64,000 nucleotides of DNA from Porphyromonas gingivicanis JCM 15907 (GCF_000614585.1 NZ_BAKX01000003.1:284214-348213), one strand, 5' to 3'; positions 39,686 through 50,136 are shown, counted from the stretch's first letter. Translations and numbers: made by a program. The notes: generated by a model not told the origin, from the sequence alone.

Positions 39686-39925
39686 TTAGTTGGACACGTT
39701 GGTGGCTTGCTCTTCGCCAGAGAGCTTAGCCAAAAGAGCCTCTATCTGCTTGTCGGTAGTCTTTAACTTCTCTCGACAAAAAGCGATGAGTTGCACCGCC
39801 TCGTCGGTTAGCACCATAAGGTCATCTACATCGGGACTCTCATGCTCTATAGTGTTGAGTATAGTTGTCAGGCGAGCTATCGCTTGCGAATAATTCTCTA
39901 TATGTATCTTTTTTGCCTCTTCCAT
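39686..39925 (-). CDS. xseB: XseB, exodeoxyribonuclease VII small subunit
   Basis: A 79-residue helical protein (MEEAKKIHIENYSQAIARLT..., then DVDDLMVLTDEAVQLIAFCREKLKTTDKQIEAL) matches the XseB two-helix pattern. The start at 39925 fits the family better than an upstream ATG at 39940. The large subunit xseA is not adjacent. A possible -7 box (TACATTTG on minus) lies just upstream. Confidence 0.85.
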   Translation of the reverse strand: MEEAKKIHIENYSQAIARLTTILNTIEHESPDVDDLMVLTDEAVQLIAFCREKLKTTDKQIEALLAKLSGEEQATNVSN

Positions 39926-39966
39926 GCCACAAATGTACAATCAAAAAGTGAAGCTACTGCGCTGAA

Positions 39967-40677
39967 CTATAGAGCAACTTCAGAAGAGTAAGGTTTAGAG
40001 GCTCGTAATACTTCTCTTTTTCCAATAGGTCCCGACAAACGCTCCACAACATATCCAGCCTCTTGCAAGGCTCTGCGTACACTCCCTTTGGCACAATAGG
40101 TCGTAAGTATACCTCCTGGGGATTGAAGGTTGTAAAGTTTGGCAAAGACTTCTGGTGTCCATAAAAGAGGTTCTACATTGGGAGAAAAAGCATCGAAAAA
40201 GACAACATCAACACACTTCGGAAGCGAAGCATCTACAAAATCGATATGATGCTTATATAGTAAGAATGATGGTTCTACAAGGTGAGGTTCATCCCAAGAG
40301 AGAGTGTGTAGCTCTTGCAGATATCTATCGGTCAAAGTAGAATAATAATCGTTCAAAAAAGGATAAGAAAGAGAGGAGTATTCCCCTTGTTCTAAAGGAT
40401 AGAGTTCGTACGTGTGATACAAGATTTCCAATCCCATACGTTGTGCCTCATAAAGGGCAAGAAGCGCATTAAGTCCCGTACCAAACCCCATTTCGAGAAT
40501 GGTCATTCGCCTCTTATCGGAGTGTTGCTCAATCCAATGGTGAAGGCCATACTGAATATAGATATGTAGACTTTCATTAACAGCTCCATGGAGGGAATGA
40601 TAAGTCTCGCCCGTTCGATTATCTTGCACAGTAAAGGATCCATCTTCTGTCTTGAGTAGAGTACGTTGCATTGCCAT
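39967..40677 (-). CDS. mnmD: MnmD-like tRNA 5-methylaminomethyl-2-thiouridine methyltransferase
   Basis: A protein of about 236 residues carries a class I methyltransferase motif EMGFGTGLNALLAL, the DUF752 text TYHSLHGAVNESLHIYIQYGL, FFDAFSPNVEPLLWTPEVFAKLY and GGILTTYCAKGSVRRALQEAGY. These define MnmC N-domain/MnmD enzymes that finish the wobble uridine modification. There is no fused FAD domain, so it is the stand-alone MnmD type. The start at 40677 avoids overlap with the upstream lipoprotein; 40671 is also possible. Confidence 0.88.
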   Translation of the reverse strand: MAMQRTLLKTEDGSFTVQDNRTGETYHSLHGAVNESLHIYIQYGLHHWIEQHSDKRRMTILEMGFGTGLNALLALYEAQRMGLEILYHTYELYPLEQGEYSSLSYPFLNDYYSTLTDRYLQELHTLSWDEPHLVEPSFLLYKHHIDFVDASLPKCVDVVFFDAFSPNVEPLLWTPEVFAKLYNLQSPGGILTTYCAKGSVRRALQEAGYVVERLSGPIGKREVLRASKPYSSEVAL

Positions 40678-40681
40678 TTTT

Positions 40682-42204
40682 CTATTCCTTTGGTAGTTCT
40701 GCAGGTTCGTAAGCACCTATCGTTGGGGCAAAGGCACGAGGTCTACCAAGTAAATCCGTCGCAAGAGCACCTACTGCTTTCTCCACAAAAGGAGCATTGG
40801 GAAGAGGGCGGTAATCATACATAAAGTTGTAGGTGTTGTCCTTTTGGTCTCGTCCTGTACTGTGATAAACTTTATTCAATGGCAGAGTTGCTCTATGGGG
40901 TTGTGAAAAAAATCCCACAACTCAAGAGGAGCTCTTAGGTAACTATTTCTAATTTGTACCCACTGAGTATTTCCTTCTTCTATTTGGAGCTCTCCTCCCG
41001 AGGGTGTTCTCCCCTTTGGGCGTTGTACTGAGTAAGAACCGTCGATAATCGTATTAGAGATTTCGAGCGATGAGTTATTTCGGTTTTCCTCTACCGAATA
41101 GCGAACAGCAGGACCCTGTCGATTATCCCAAGGGTATAGGTTGATGAGTGTGCAGTGATTCAAACTATAGCTACCACTATTTAGGTCGAGAGTGCTCAAT
41201 AGCGTATTAGAACATTCACTATTCTCCATCAAGATAGTTCCATATTTTGCATAAAGAGCATTCCCCTTCATATTGGTTATGACTGCCCCTTTCATGTCCA
41301 AAGAAACTCCTGCTTTGTCAGGCTCTGCATAGAGCTTAACACCTCCTCGTCCATTGCGTATTGTAATGTAATATAGTTGGTTATCATGGCTGGATTGGGC
41401 AAAACGAAGGTATTCCCACTGCCCTGGCAGTAAACGGTAATTGACTTTGGGAATGAGATTATCTCTGCGGACACCCTCAATCATTATACGCTGTTGGGCA
41501 GTACCTAATGCTCGTAAGGCTCCATATACGGAAATATGAGCTTTATCTCCCATAAGAATGTGTACGCCTGCCTCCAGAGTAAGAGCCCCCCCCTCTTCTA
41601 CTACGAGACTATCTACTATATAGAGAGGTCTCTCAGATGTAATCGTAGTGTCTTTTTTGATAATAAGTTCGCTGTATTGATAGATGTTCTGCCGATAGGC
41701 TTCGAGGTGTATCTTTTGTTCCTTCGTTCCCAATTTGAAGACAATATCATCTTCTTGTGGTTCAGGAAGATTGGAGGCTCCCTCTGGAAAAGTTGCCTCT
41801 ATGAAGATGAAAATACTATCCTTGCCGGGCAAGGTTATGTTTTGAAAATGGTTGCCACTACGACCATCTACATTGATGCGAAAACCACTCTCCATGGCTC
41901 CGCTTAGACGCACGTCTTGCAACTTTATCGCCAGAGGATTGTGATTGTAGACCATAACTCCGCGAGTGGAAGAAGAGAGCCGAGAGTAGAGTGTATCTAA
42001 GCGCACCGTATCTGTCGAGAAATGTAGGCTAACCGATGAGTCTGGAGCAAATCGGTTGTATCGGTCTGTACATTGTAGATTACTAAAAAGAAAAGCTACC
42101 CCACATACTGTATAGAGTAGAGAGAGGAGCTTTTTTCGGTTGAAACCTCTCTTATAGCGAATTACTTTTTTTCCTAACAACATTGTTCTATGTATAAAAT
42201 ACAA
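40682..42204 (-). CDS. Right-handed beta-helix lipoprotein (one frameshift)
   Basis: Rejoined, about 507 residues. An N-terminal basic/hydrophobic signal leads to a lipobox SNLQCTD. VSLHFSTDTVRLDTLYSRL and VMVYNHNPLAIKLQDVRLSG follow, typical of a large conserved Bacteroidales surface protein. Parallel beta-helix text is then seen (VTNMKGNALYAKYGTILMENSEC). The C-terminus (RATLPLNKVYHSTGRDQKDN to AFAPTIGAYEPAELPKE) is in another frame. The break is in an A7 run (plus strand 40906-40912), and one more A restores WDFFSQPHRA. A start at 42183 is possible. Function is unknown. Confidence 0.8.
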
Positions 42205-42327
42205 GGGAGAAGTGGAGGCAAAGAGAAATGTAACCCATAATCACATACCCCTCTCTTATTGGAGAAGTGTTTAATAGGTTCTCCTTTTTCTCCTATTTCG
42301 TAAGTCAATACGATGTCTTCCCTTTGT

Positions 42328-42350
42328 CAAAAGTATAATAACCTTTCGTG
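42328..42350 (-). promoter_or_regulatory. -7 box (42328..42335) inside a repeat-like 22-mer
   Basis: TACTTTTG on the minus strand matches the -7 consensus for the beta-helix lipoprotein, about 125 bp upstream of its start. The same spot reads AAAAGTATAATAACC on the plus strand, similar to one unit of the 22-nt arrays, but no further in-phase copy is convincing. The rest of the 282-bp gap shows nothing clear. Confidence 0.35.
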
Positions 42351-42486
42351 TAAACAACGATTGAAGCCTCTCTTTTGTTGTTTTAATCGAAAACCTTTCT
42401 ATAAAAACACATTCATACATTTTCATTCGAATGGAGGCTGGAAAAGGAAAGCATTCCATCTATAACACGAAAGGGATATGACTCTT

Positions 42487-43806
42487 TTATCTTTCTATGC
42501 TCTGTTTTTTCCACGGACAAATATCACATTTTTGAACAGAGCAATAGTTTTCCCATAATTCTATCATAGCTTGCCCTTCGAAGGCATTTTCGATACTTAT
42601 CCCCTCGGCAGAGAAAAGCCTCGTTATGCTATTGCTTTCGGGGCGTATCTTTTCGAGACTTCTTTGGATAGTCTCCATGGAGATGGGGGAGGTATTCTGC
42701 TGACTCAAAAATAGACGATAGGGGAGTAGCACATTGATGAGCATAATATCGCTGGAAGAGCGAGAGGGTTTCCCAATAGCACGTGCCGAAAGTTTCCCAA
42801 ATCGGTAGTGCCTTCGCCAATATTCCGAGGGTTCAAGAGAAAATATTTCCAATACTCTTTTACTATCGTCAAGCTCGGCAAAAACACTTTCTAACAAGGG
42901 ATATTGATGACGCAACATAGCCATCTGTGCCAAGCGTCTGTGAGGAAAAACACTTGGGCGTAGTCGTAGCAAACGTAATCGATGCGAAGCGAGGGGTGTT
43001 AGTTGGTATTTAGCTTGCAAAAAAGTATACTCCTCCTGCAAATGGGCAAAGTATTCATCGGTAGGCTCTCCCTCTAAAAGCCCCCCTTGCCCCAAGTAGA
43101 GAGCTTCCAGCTGATCCAAGCGATCAGTATGTTTACGAATAACGCGCATAGGAAGAGAGCGAGCTATAGCCTCAAAAGCATCATTATTGACCTTCGTACC
43201 CCAGTAGCGCATGATGAGTATATGTAATGTCTCGGAAATATCCTGATGCGTTGAGGCATATATCTCCCCTATTCTTAGCATTTTTCCCTCCATGCGCTCT
43301 TTGAAAAGCGTCTCTTTCCAGCCTTTTTCTAAGTGAGAAGGTATTGATTGTAAGCCCCCAGCACACCTTAAAGGTGAATGCTTTTGAGAAGAAACAAGAG
43401 ATAGGGCTTCGATTTGAGAGTCGGATACTTTCATAACGCAAGAGAATATGGGAAGTCCACTAAGTCGTCCTAAAACAGGTCGATCATTTTCGAGAATTAC
43501 GTGCAGAATGGTATTATCATAGAGAGGATCTTTATGATGCCCATGCTTATACCAATCGGAGGCATAGCGGTGTATCTCCACATTGCCCGCCCAAATAATA
43601 GCTCCTATACGTACACGAGCATTGAAAAAGTCAGGACCCGCATTCGGATTCGGAGAACCAGGGTTGAGAATCTCTATAGGGTGGGGATGCACGTACTCTT
43701 CGGTATTAAAGAACGAGAGCGACTCGTAGAGCCTTTGATGCCAAACGAATTGAAGCAGTTGTTCGCTCTGTTGCATCTGCTGGGATTCTTTGAACATAAG
43801 TATCAA
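42487..43806 (-). CDS. DUF2851 family protein
   Basis: This 439-residue protein has the DUF2851 hallmark LLQFVWHQRLYESLSFFNTEEYVHPHPIEILNPGSPNPNAGPDFFNARVRIG followed by WAGNVEIHRYASDWYKHGHHKDPLYDNTILHV and a cysteine-containing C-terminus (CSVQKCDICPWKKQ). The N-terminal part has a nuclease-like D...E-x-H pattern, but function is unknown. It lies 20 bp after manC. Confidence 0.9.
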   Translation of the reverse strand: MILMFKESQQMQQSEQLLQFVWHQRLYESLSFFNTEEYVHPHPIEILNPGSPNPNAGPDFFNARVRIGAIIWAGNVEIHRYASDWYKHGHHKDPLYDNTILHVILENDRPVLGRLSGLPIFSCVMKVSDSQIEALSLVSSQKHSPLRCAGGLQSIPSHLEKGWKETLFKERMEGKMLRIGEIYASTHQDISETLHILIMRYWGTKVNNDAFEAIARSLPMRVIRKHTDRLDQLEALYLGQGGLLEGEPTDEYFAHLQEEYTFLQAKYQLTPLASHRLRLLRLRPSVFPHRRLAQMAMLRHQYPLLESVFAELDDSKRVLEIFSLEPSEYWRRHYRFGKLSARAIGKPSRSSSDIMLINVLLPYRLFLSQQNTSPISMETIQRSLEKIRPESNSITRLFSAEGISIENAFEGQAMIELWENYCSVQKCDICPWKKQSIER

Positions 43807-43826
43807 AGGTTCTCAACGACGAATGG

Positions 43827-44912
43827 TTAGATGTATTCTTCTCCGAACTGCAACTGCGCAGAGGTCATAAGAGCTTTTACTCGCTGCTCATCATCTTTGT
43901 CGCAAACCATAAGCACATTGTCGTGTTCGGCTATAATACAATTCGAAACACCATGTACCACTACAATGCGGTCTTTATTGGAGAGGCTTACCACATTGTT
44001 ACTTGCTTTGGAAAAAATGCAACGAGTGTTGAGTGCAGCATTACCCTCGGTGTCCTTTTCTGCAAGTTCGTGTATTGCTCCCCATGTACCCAAGTCAGCC
44101 CATCCAAAGTCTCCTGGTAACACTCGTACATTATTTGCCTTCTCCATAATAGCATAGTCAATAGAGATGTTGGGGCAGTTGGGGAAGTTTTCTTGGATGA
44201 ATTCTTTCTCCTGCTCAGTACCATAAACCTTTTCTCCTGCTGCGAATATCTCTGCTATTTCGGGCGCATGCATTTCAAAGGCGGAAAGTATGGTCTGCAT
44301 ATTCCAAGCAAACATACCACTATTCCAAAGGAAATCGCCACTTTTCACAAAGATTTCTGCCATTTCGATATTGGGTTTCTCGGTAAAGAGCTTAACCTTT
44401 ATGAAGTCATCCTCTTGGTTTTCACTATCCATCTGAATGTAGCCATAGCCTGTCTCTGCACGGTGGGGCATGATGCCAAGGGTTACCAACGAGTCGTGCC
44501 CCTGTACATATTGGAGCGATTTCAAAGCTAACTCCTTAAAGCGGGCATTGTTTAAAATCACATGGTCCGAGGGAGTAACGAACACGCTCGCATCAGCACA
44601 GCGTGATCGTATACGATGCAAGGCATAAGCTATACAGGGAGCGGTATTGCGACGCATCGGTTCGGCTAAAATCTGCTCTTGTGTCAAGTCTGGTAATTGG
44701 TGCAAAGTCTCCTCTATATAGACCTCATTGGTAACTACATAGACATTTTCTTTCGGCACAAAAGAGGTTACTCTTTGGTAGGTTTGCTGTAAAAGCGTTT
44801 GCCCCGTGCCAAAGAAATCCAAAAACTGTTTGGGTTTATCTTTTCTACTCACAGGCCAGAAACGACTGCCTATACCTCCTCCCATAATAATGCAGAAAAA
44901 CTTATTAGCCAT
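43827..44912 (-). CDS. manC: Mannose-1-phosphate guanylyltransferase
   Basis: This 361-residue nucleotidyltransferase starts IIMGGGIGSRFWPVSRKDKPKQFLDFFG (the GMP/NTP-binding signature). It contains VVTNEVYIEETLHQLP, ILAEPMRRNTAPCIAYA, VTPSDHVI, FTEKPNIEMAEIFVKSGDFLWNSGMFAW and WADLGTWGAIHELAEKD. It forms GDP-mannose for envelope polysaccharides. No C-terminal isomerase domain is present. A -7 box lies 33 bp upstream. Confidence 0.94.
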   Translation of the reverse strand: MANKFFCIIMGGGIGSRFWPVSRKDKPKQFLDFFGTGQTLLQQTYQRVTSFVPKENVYVVTNEVYIEETLHQLPDLTQEQILAEPMRRNTAPCIAYALHRIRSRCADASVFVTPSDHVILNNARFKELALKSLQYVQGHDSLVTLGIMPHRAETGYGYIQMDSENQEDDFIKVKLFTEKPNIEMAEIFVKSGDFLWNSGMFAWNMQTILSAFEMHAPEIAEIFAAGEKVYGTEQEKEFIQENFPNCPNISIDYAIMEKANNVRVLPGDFGWADLGTWGAIHELAEKDTEGNAALNTRCIFSKASNNVVSLSNKDRIVVVHGVSNCIIAEHDNVLMVCDKDDEQRVKALMTSAQLQFGEEYI

Positions 44913-44945
44913 AGTCTTTGTTTTTTGTTTATTTTTATAATGTTA

Positions 44946-44953
44946 CAAAGATA
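44946..44953 (-). promoter_or_regulatory. -7 box of the manC promoter
   Basis: TATCTTTG on the minus strand, 33 bp upstream of manC. A correctly spaced -33 TTTG is not evident. Confidence 0.5.
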
Positions 44954-45057
44954 CAGGAATAATTGGGGTAGCGGGCTACAGACAAGGGAGTAAAAGCGAG
45001 TTTTAATACCTGTTTTTTCTCCTATTTTATTGCATCGCTCTGTCTCAATCTGACAAA

Positions 45058-45173
45058 ATGACCTATACCTTTTGTCTAAGTAACGAAAAGGTATAATAGT
45101 TTCGTCTAAAACCTATAATCCTTTTTCCAAAAAGGGTTAATGCTTACTCAAGTTTGGACTATACCTTTTGAAG
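45058..45173. repeat. Degenerate 22-nt phased repeat array 4
   Basis: Units start at 45086, 45108, 45130 and 45152 (22-nt period): AAAAGGTATAATAG, AAAACCTATAATCC, AAAAGGGTTAATGC and GTTTGGACTATACC, with T-rich tails. A further copy, GACCTATACCTTTTG, begins near 45058 but is offset by 6 nt. The array lies in the 449-bp divergent gap between manC and dnaK. The 190 bp between it and dnaK must hold the dnaK promoter, for which I see no perfect -7 box. Confidence 0.72.
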
Positions 45174-45361
45174 ATACCATAGAGACCCTATATAATTAAA
45201 GTGTGGGAGAAGGCAAAGTAAACGTAAGCCTCCTTTAACCATATGGGTAAATCTTCTTTGGCACGGTAGTTGTATTTTCCAAGGCGTAAGTTCTTCTCGA
45301 ACTCTAAACAGCAATAGAGTAGGGAAGTGGAAAAGGAAAATAAAAGAAAGGAAAATATATT

Positions 45362-47265
45362 ATGTCAAAGATTATTGGAATCGATTTAGGTACAACTAAC
45401 TCTTGCGTTTCTGTACTCGAAGGGAACGAACCTATTGTTATTGCTAACAGCGAAGGTAAGCGTACCACTCCCTCTATCGTAGCTTTCGTTGAGGGTGGAG
45501 AGCGTAAGGTGGGCGACCCCGCCAAGCGTCAAGCTATTACCAATCCTACTAAAACGATTTACTCGATTAAGCGTTTCATGGGAGAGACCTATGACCAAGC
45601 TGCCAAGGAGATAGACCGTGTGCCTTTCAAAATTGCAAAGGGAGACAACAATACTCCTCGTGTAGATATTGATGGTCGTCTATACACTCCACAAGAAATT
45701 TCGGCAATGATTCTCCAAAAGATGAAGAAAACAGCCGAAGACTATTTAGGTCAAGAAGTAACCGAAGCGGTTATTACCGTACCTGCCTACTTTAACGACT
45801 CTCAACGTCAGGCAACAAAAGAAGCGGGCGAAATTGCAGGTCTCAAGGTACGTCGTATCGTAAACGAACCTACTGCCGCCTCTTTGGCTTACGGTCTTGA
45901 CAAGTCTAACAAGGATATGAAGATTGCCGTATTTGACTTGGGTGGGGGTACCTTCGATATCTCTATCTTGGAGTTGGGCGATGGAGTTTTCGAAGTAAAG
46001 TCTACCAATGGAGATACTCACTTGGGTGGTGACGACTTCGACCACGTGATTATCGACTGGTTGGCAGAAGAGTTCAAGGCTGATGAGGTATAGACCTCCG
46101 CCAAGACCCTATGGCTCTCCAACGTTTGAAAGAGGCTGCCGAAAAGGCAAAGATTGAGCTTTCAAGTTCTAACAGCACAGACATCAACTTGCCTTACATT
46201 ATGCCTGTTAATGGTATTCCTAAGCACTTGGTAAAAACCCTTACGAAGGCTAAGTTTGAGCAGTTGGCAGATAGCCTCATCCAAGCGTGCGAAGCTCCTT
46301 GTATGCAGGCTCTCAAAGATGCAGGTCTTTCGGCTTCTCAAATCGACGAAGTAATCCTCGTAGGTGGTTCTACTCGTATCCCTGCCATCCAAGAGAAGGT
46401 ACAAAAGATATTCGGAAAGGCTCCTTCTAAGGGCGTTAACCCAGACGAAGTTGTGGCTATCGGTGCAGCTATCCAAGGTGGAGTATTGACCGGCGAAGTG
46501 AAGGATGTATTGCTCCTTGACGTTACTCCTCTATCTCTTGGTTTGGAAACTTTGGGTGGTGTGATGACGCACCTCATCGAAGCAAATACAACCATTCCTA
46601 CCAAGAAGAGTCAAGTGTTTAGTACAGCGGCAGACAATCAGCCTTCGGTAGAAATCCACGTGTTGCAGGGCGAGCGCTCTATGGCTAAGGATAATAAGAG
46701 TATCGGCCGCTTCAACCTCGATGGTATTACTCCTGCGCCTCGTGGAGTACCTCAAATCGAAGTAACATTCGATATCGATGCCAACGGTATTCTCAACGTT
46801 TCGGCAGTTGATAAGGCTACGGGTAAGGAACAAAAGATTCGTATCGAGGCTTCCAGCGGTTTGAGTGAAGAAGAAATTGCTCGCATGAAAGCCGATGCTC
46901 AGGCCAATGCTGATGCCGACAAGCAGACCAAAGAGCGCATCGAGAAGATAAACCAAGCCGATAGCATGATTTTCCAAACCGAAAAACAGCTCAACGATCT
47001 TGGCGATAAGCTCCCAGCCGACAAGAAAGCGCCTATCGAAGCTGCTCTCCAGAAGCTCAAAGAAGCTCACAAGAGCGAAGATATTGCAGCTATCGACAAA
47101 GCTATGGAAGAGTTGAACACAGCTTTCCATGCTGCTAGCGAAGAGATGTACAAAAACACTGGTGCAGGTCCCGAAGCAGGTGCCGCAGGTCCTAACCCAG
47201 GAGCCAACACCTCCGCTAATAAGGGCGAAGATATCTCGGATGCAGACTTCGAAGAAGTGAAATAA
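45362..47265 (+). CDS. dnaK: DnaK, Hsp70 chaperone (one frameshift)
   Basis: Rejoined, about 634 residues. The N-terminal half has [52 protein letters not shown] and [12 protein letters not shown]. The second half has [30 protein letters not shown] and the substrate-binding domain, ending in a glycine- and alanine-rich tail closing DADFEEVK. The break is at 46087-46088 (GATGAGGTATAG): one more G gives [24 protein letters not shown], which is canonical. The present sequence has a premature TAG instead. A one-base loss is far likelier than a dead chaperone gene. Confidence 0.95.
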
Positions 47266-47297
47266 TTACGCTCACAAACGAGCATCAAATAAACAGT

Positions 47298-47338
47298 AAA
47301 TAGCAGTAAGATAATAACTTGCTGCTATTTTTATTTTC
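47298..47338 (+). terminator. Intrinsic terminator of dnaK
   Basis: AAATAGCAGTAAG and CTTGCTGCTATTT pair with a short loop and are followed by TTTATTTT. The mobile element begins shortly beyond, so dnaK transcription should not enter it. Confidence 0.75.
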
Positions 47339-47381
47339 TAGAGTTTCTCGTATTTCTTCGTTTTCTATCGATTTTAGTCGT

Positions 47382-47403
47382 ATATTTGTACCATATTTGT
47401 GCC
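47382..47403. other. Candidate left attachment site of the mobilizable element
   Basis: Two tandem 11-bp copies, ATATTTGTACC and ATATTTGTGCC, lie between the dnaK terminator and the first element gene. A 14-bp part (ATATTTGTACCATA) recurs at 62663..62676, just after the reverse transcriptase gene. A matching pair at both ends of an integrase-bearing segment is what attL/attR would look like. The same letters also include a -7-like TATATTTG (47381..47388), so a promoter is a rival reading. Confidence 0.35.
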
Positions 47404-47475
47404 GCGACTTATTAGTGTATAAAGTGCGACTTAAATAAAAATATAAATTGATTATCAGATAGATAAGAAAAGCGT

Positions 47476-48030
47476 ATGCCAGCTGCAAAATTTCAGATTG
47501 AGCGAAAGTGCGAATTGTGTGGGAAGACCTTTCTAGCCAAGACAATCACATCAAGGTATTGTTCTATACAATGCTCAAGGTCTGCGTATTCACAAAAGAA
47601 GCGAGAGGAAAAGTTAGAAGAGCTACGGAGAGAGAAGGCTGCAAAGGTTCCCAAGGATCAACCTTACCTCTCTATCTCTGATGCTATTGCTTTATATGAC
47701 GTTTGCAGAGATACACTATATCGACTCGTCAGAAGTAAGGCTCTCCGAAGTTATAACTTGGGAAAAAGGATGACTCGTATCTGTAAAGAAGATTTAGAAC
47801 GCAACTTTAATCTGAGGCCTATTGATGAGCAAAAGGCGAGAAGAAGAAATGAGGCTAAGCTTTACAACCTTGAACCCGAGTATTGTTACACAATTGGTGA
47901 AATAACAGCCAAGTTTGGTGTCACGGAAGGGACGGTATATAAGCATATCAGAAAGTTTTCCATCCCCATAAGGCAGATTGGCAATTATGTCTATGCCCCA
48001 AAGTCAGAGATAGACCAACTCTACAAATAA
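47476..48030 (+). CDS. HTH DNA-binding protein with N-terminal zinc-finger-like motif, next to the integrase
   Basis: This 184-residue protein begins with a C2C2 motif (CELCGKTF...RYCSIQCSRSAY). Two excisionase-type helix-turn-helix modules follow: SISDAIALYDVCRDTLYRLVRSKALRSYNLGKRMTRI and TIGEITAKFGVTEGTVYKHIRKFSIPIRQIGNYVYA. Such proteins precede the integrase in Bacteroides mobilizable transposons and are thought to aid recombination directionality. It sits 12 bp before the integrase. Confidence 0.8.
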   Translation: MPAAKFQIERKCELCGKTFLAKTITSRYCSIQCSRSAYSQKKREEKLEELRREKAAKVPKDQPYLSISDAIALYDVCRDTLYRLVRSKALRSYNLGKRMTRICKEDLERNFNLRPIDEQKARRRNEAKLYNLEPEYCYTIGEITAKFGVTEGTVYKHIRKFSIPIRQIGNYVYAPKSEIDQLYK

Positions 48031-48042
48031 CCTTAGATACAC

Positions 48043-49304
48043 ATGAGAAAGGAATTACACAACACGAAAGTAACTGTGCGACTTCGCAAGAGTGCATATA
48101 GAAATGAGTGGTATCTCTACATTGAGAGTTACCCAGTCTACACTGCGGGTAAATCCGAGCACAACGTGTCCGTGAGTATCTCAACCGCATAGTAACTACG
48201 GTAGTCTGGGATAAAACTCGGACTGCACGCACAACATCTTCGAGCAAATCGTACAAACCCAAGCGAGATTTGAATGGAGTGATACAGTGCAAAAGTGAGG
48301 TCGATCAAGAAGCTTGTATCTATGCCGATGAGGTGAGAAAGCTCCGTCAAAGAGAATACGACAATGCAGACTTGTACAGTGATGCAGATACGGCTCAGGC
48401 GGAGCAAAAGGAACGTTTGCAACAAAATTTCATTGCTTATTTTCGAGAGGCGATGTACAAGCGACACCAAAATAGCTCCACTTCTATTCTTGTCAATTGG
48501 AAGAGAGCTCTGGATTTTCTTAAAATGTATGCGGGAGAAAATTTGCCGTTTTTCAAAATCGACAATGCTTTTGCCGAAGAGTACAAACGTTTCCTTTTGA
48601 CAGCTCCTCGTGGAGGGAATAAATGTGGTACTATTTCTCACAATACGGCATCCACTTATTTTTCTATTTTCAAGGCAGCTCTCAAGCAGGCATTTATAGA
48701 TGGTTATCTAACTGTTGATATATCCGCCAAAATAAAAGGTATTCAGGAACAGGAGTCTCGCCGTGAATACCTTACCGTAGAGGAGTTAAATACGCTTGCT
48801 TCAACCCCTTGTGATCGTGAGGTGATGAAACGGGCAGCTCTTTTCTCTGCTCTGACAGGATTACGCCACTGTGATATTCAGAAACTAAAGTGGAAAGAGA
48901 TTAACATGGATGGAGAACAGCCGAGATTGCATTTTACTCAAAAGAAGACCAAGGGAGTGGAGTATATGCCTATTTCGGAACAAGCCTTACAACTATGTGG
49001 AGAACGAAGATTGCCAGAGCAATTGGTTTTTGAAGACCTGCCTAATCCATCATGGATTTCTAAACCTCTAAAGCGTTGGATAGAGGCTGCTGGCATCAAA
49101 AAGTCCATAAGCTTTCATTGCTTCCGCCACTCCTACGCGACTCTACAACTTGCCAGCGGTACAGACATTTATACCGTAAGTAAGATGCTGGGACATACGA
49201 ATGTGAAGACAACGCAAATCTATGCAAAGGTGGTCGATGAAAAGAAAAACAAGGCGGCACAAGCCATAAAATTGGATACGATAGAGACAAAGACTCAGGA
49301 ATAA
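48043..49304 (+). CDS. int: Tyrosine recombinase/integrase (one frameshift)
   Basis: Rejoined, about 420 residues. The N-terminal arm-binding region is MRKELHNTKVTVRLRKSAYRNEWYLY. After the break it runs RVREYLNRIVTTVVWDKTRTA. A SAM-like core domain (NSSTSILVNWKRALDFLKMYAGENL) and catalytic domain follow: ALTGLRHCDIQKLKWKEI (Arg I), HCFRHSYATLQLASGTDIYTVSKMLGHTNVKTTQIYAKV (His-x-x-Arg, His and Tyr). One A is missing at 48163-48164 and restoring it joins the frames. It is the recombinase of the element. Confidence 0.9.
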
Positions 49305-49324
49305 CCTCACAAAAATGAATAAAG

Positions 49325-49498
49325 ATGCAGTCTAAGTACTTTGAATATATAATTGTTTATTTATCCGTCCTGCTGGCGTGTGCCTTAATTGGCATAATTG
49401 TGAGATTTGTTTTTATCTCGGCTGGAGTTGATGAATTTACTGCAACTGTAATTTTCTGCATTGTTACAGGTGTAGGCATCATTCTCTATTCAGCCTAA
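49325..49498 (+). CDS. Small membrane protein
   Basis: A 57-residue ORF, MQSKYFEYIIVYLSVLLACA onward, has two hydrophobic stretches (YLSVLLACALIGIIVRFVFI and TATVIFCIVTGVGIILYS). Its stop overlaps the next start in TAATG, which supports real translation. Function is unknown. Confidence 0.6.
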   Translation: MQSKYFEYIIVYLSVLLACALIGIIVRFVFISAGVDEFTATVIFCIVTGVGIILYSA

Positions 49499-50054
49499 TG
49501 CTTCTGATTGACGGCTTGTTCACAGCTATTGTGAAGAAGTTTTTCCCTCACAAGCATTCTCCATCATCACTTCAAAAGAAGAAAGAAGTTGAGCAGGATT
49601 TGGACCCAAGAAGAAAGAAGTTGAGCAGGATTTGGACCCAAATAGTATAGAGCCCGAATTCATTCAGGAGATACGAGTTAATCAGCAGCGTAAACAAAGC
49701 GATAAATCAAAAGAGAAGTTGGAGATAGCCATCTCCTATACACAGCAAGAATTTGCCCCTTATGTCTCTGATGACGATTTGATACAACTTTGTCAACACA
49801 TTACAGCTTATTCAGAAGGAAACGTCTTACAAAACCCTCAACCTGTCAGGGTAGCAAAGCTTGCTTCTTTAGACCTGTATCATTTCGGCTGGAATATTTG
49901 GAAACATTTCAGTATCGGCAAACAAGACGAGGTTGCTCTTTTCCTCAAGCTTGTTTTTGCCGATGCATTAAAAGACGTTGAGCCCGACACCATCAAAAGC
50001 CACCTCAAAGACGATGAACAAAAAGGGCTAATCAAGATTCAGAAAAACCTATAA
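49498..50054 (+). pseudogene. Small element protein disrupted by a 32-bp tandem duplication
   Basis: The start overlaps the preceding stop. MLLIDGLFTAIVKKFFPHKH leads into KKKEVEQDLDP, then a perfect 32-bp repeat shifts the frame and a stop follows. Removing one copy gives a continuous 174-residue protein ending with the acidic/helical stretch SDDDLIQLCQHITAYSEG... and LKDDEQKGLIKIQKNL. Family not recognised. The duplication is either a recent inactivating slip or an assembly artefact. Confidence 0.7.
49576..49639. repeat. Perfect 32-bp tandem duplication
   Basis: Copies at 49576..49607 and 49608..49639, each beginning AAGAAGAAAGAAGTTGAGCA and ending GGATTTGGACCC, are identical and directly adjacent. 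The unit is not a multiple of three, which breaks the gene it lies in. Confidence 0.95.
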
Positions 50055-50136
50055 AGAAAGAGTTTGCTCAAACAAAAAGCAAACTCTCTACTCTATTGCA
50101 AAAATTTCTGCAGTTGGGTGTACCCTTGTTTAACCA

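Noticed and set aside
45362..47265. dnaK as a true pseudogene or two genes
   Set aside because: Adding one G at 46087-46088 restores the canonical [20 protein letters not shown] text. Similar one-base errors occur in many other genes here, so a sequencing error is far more likely.
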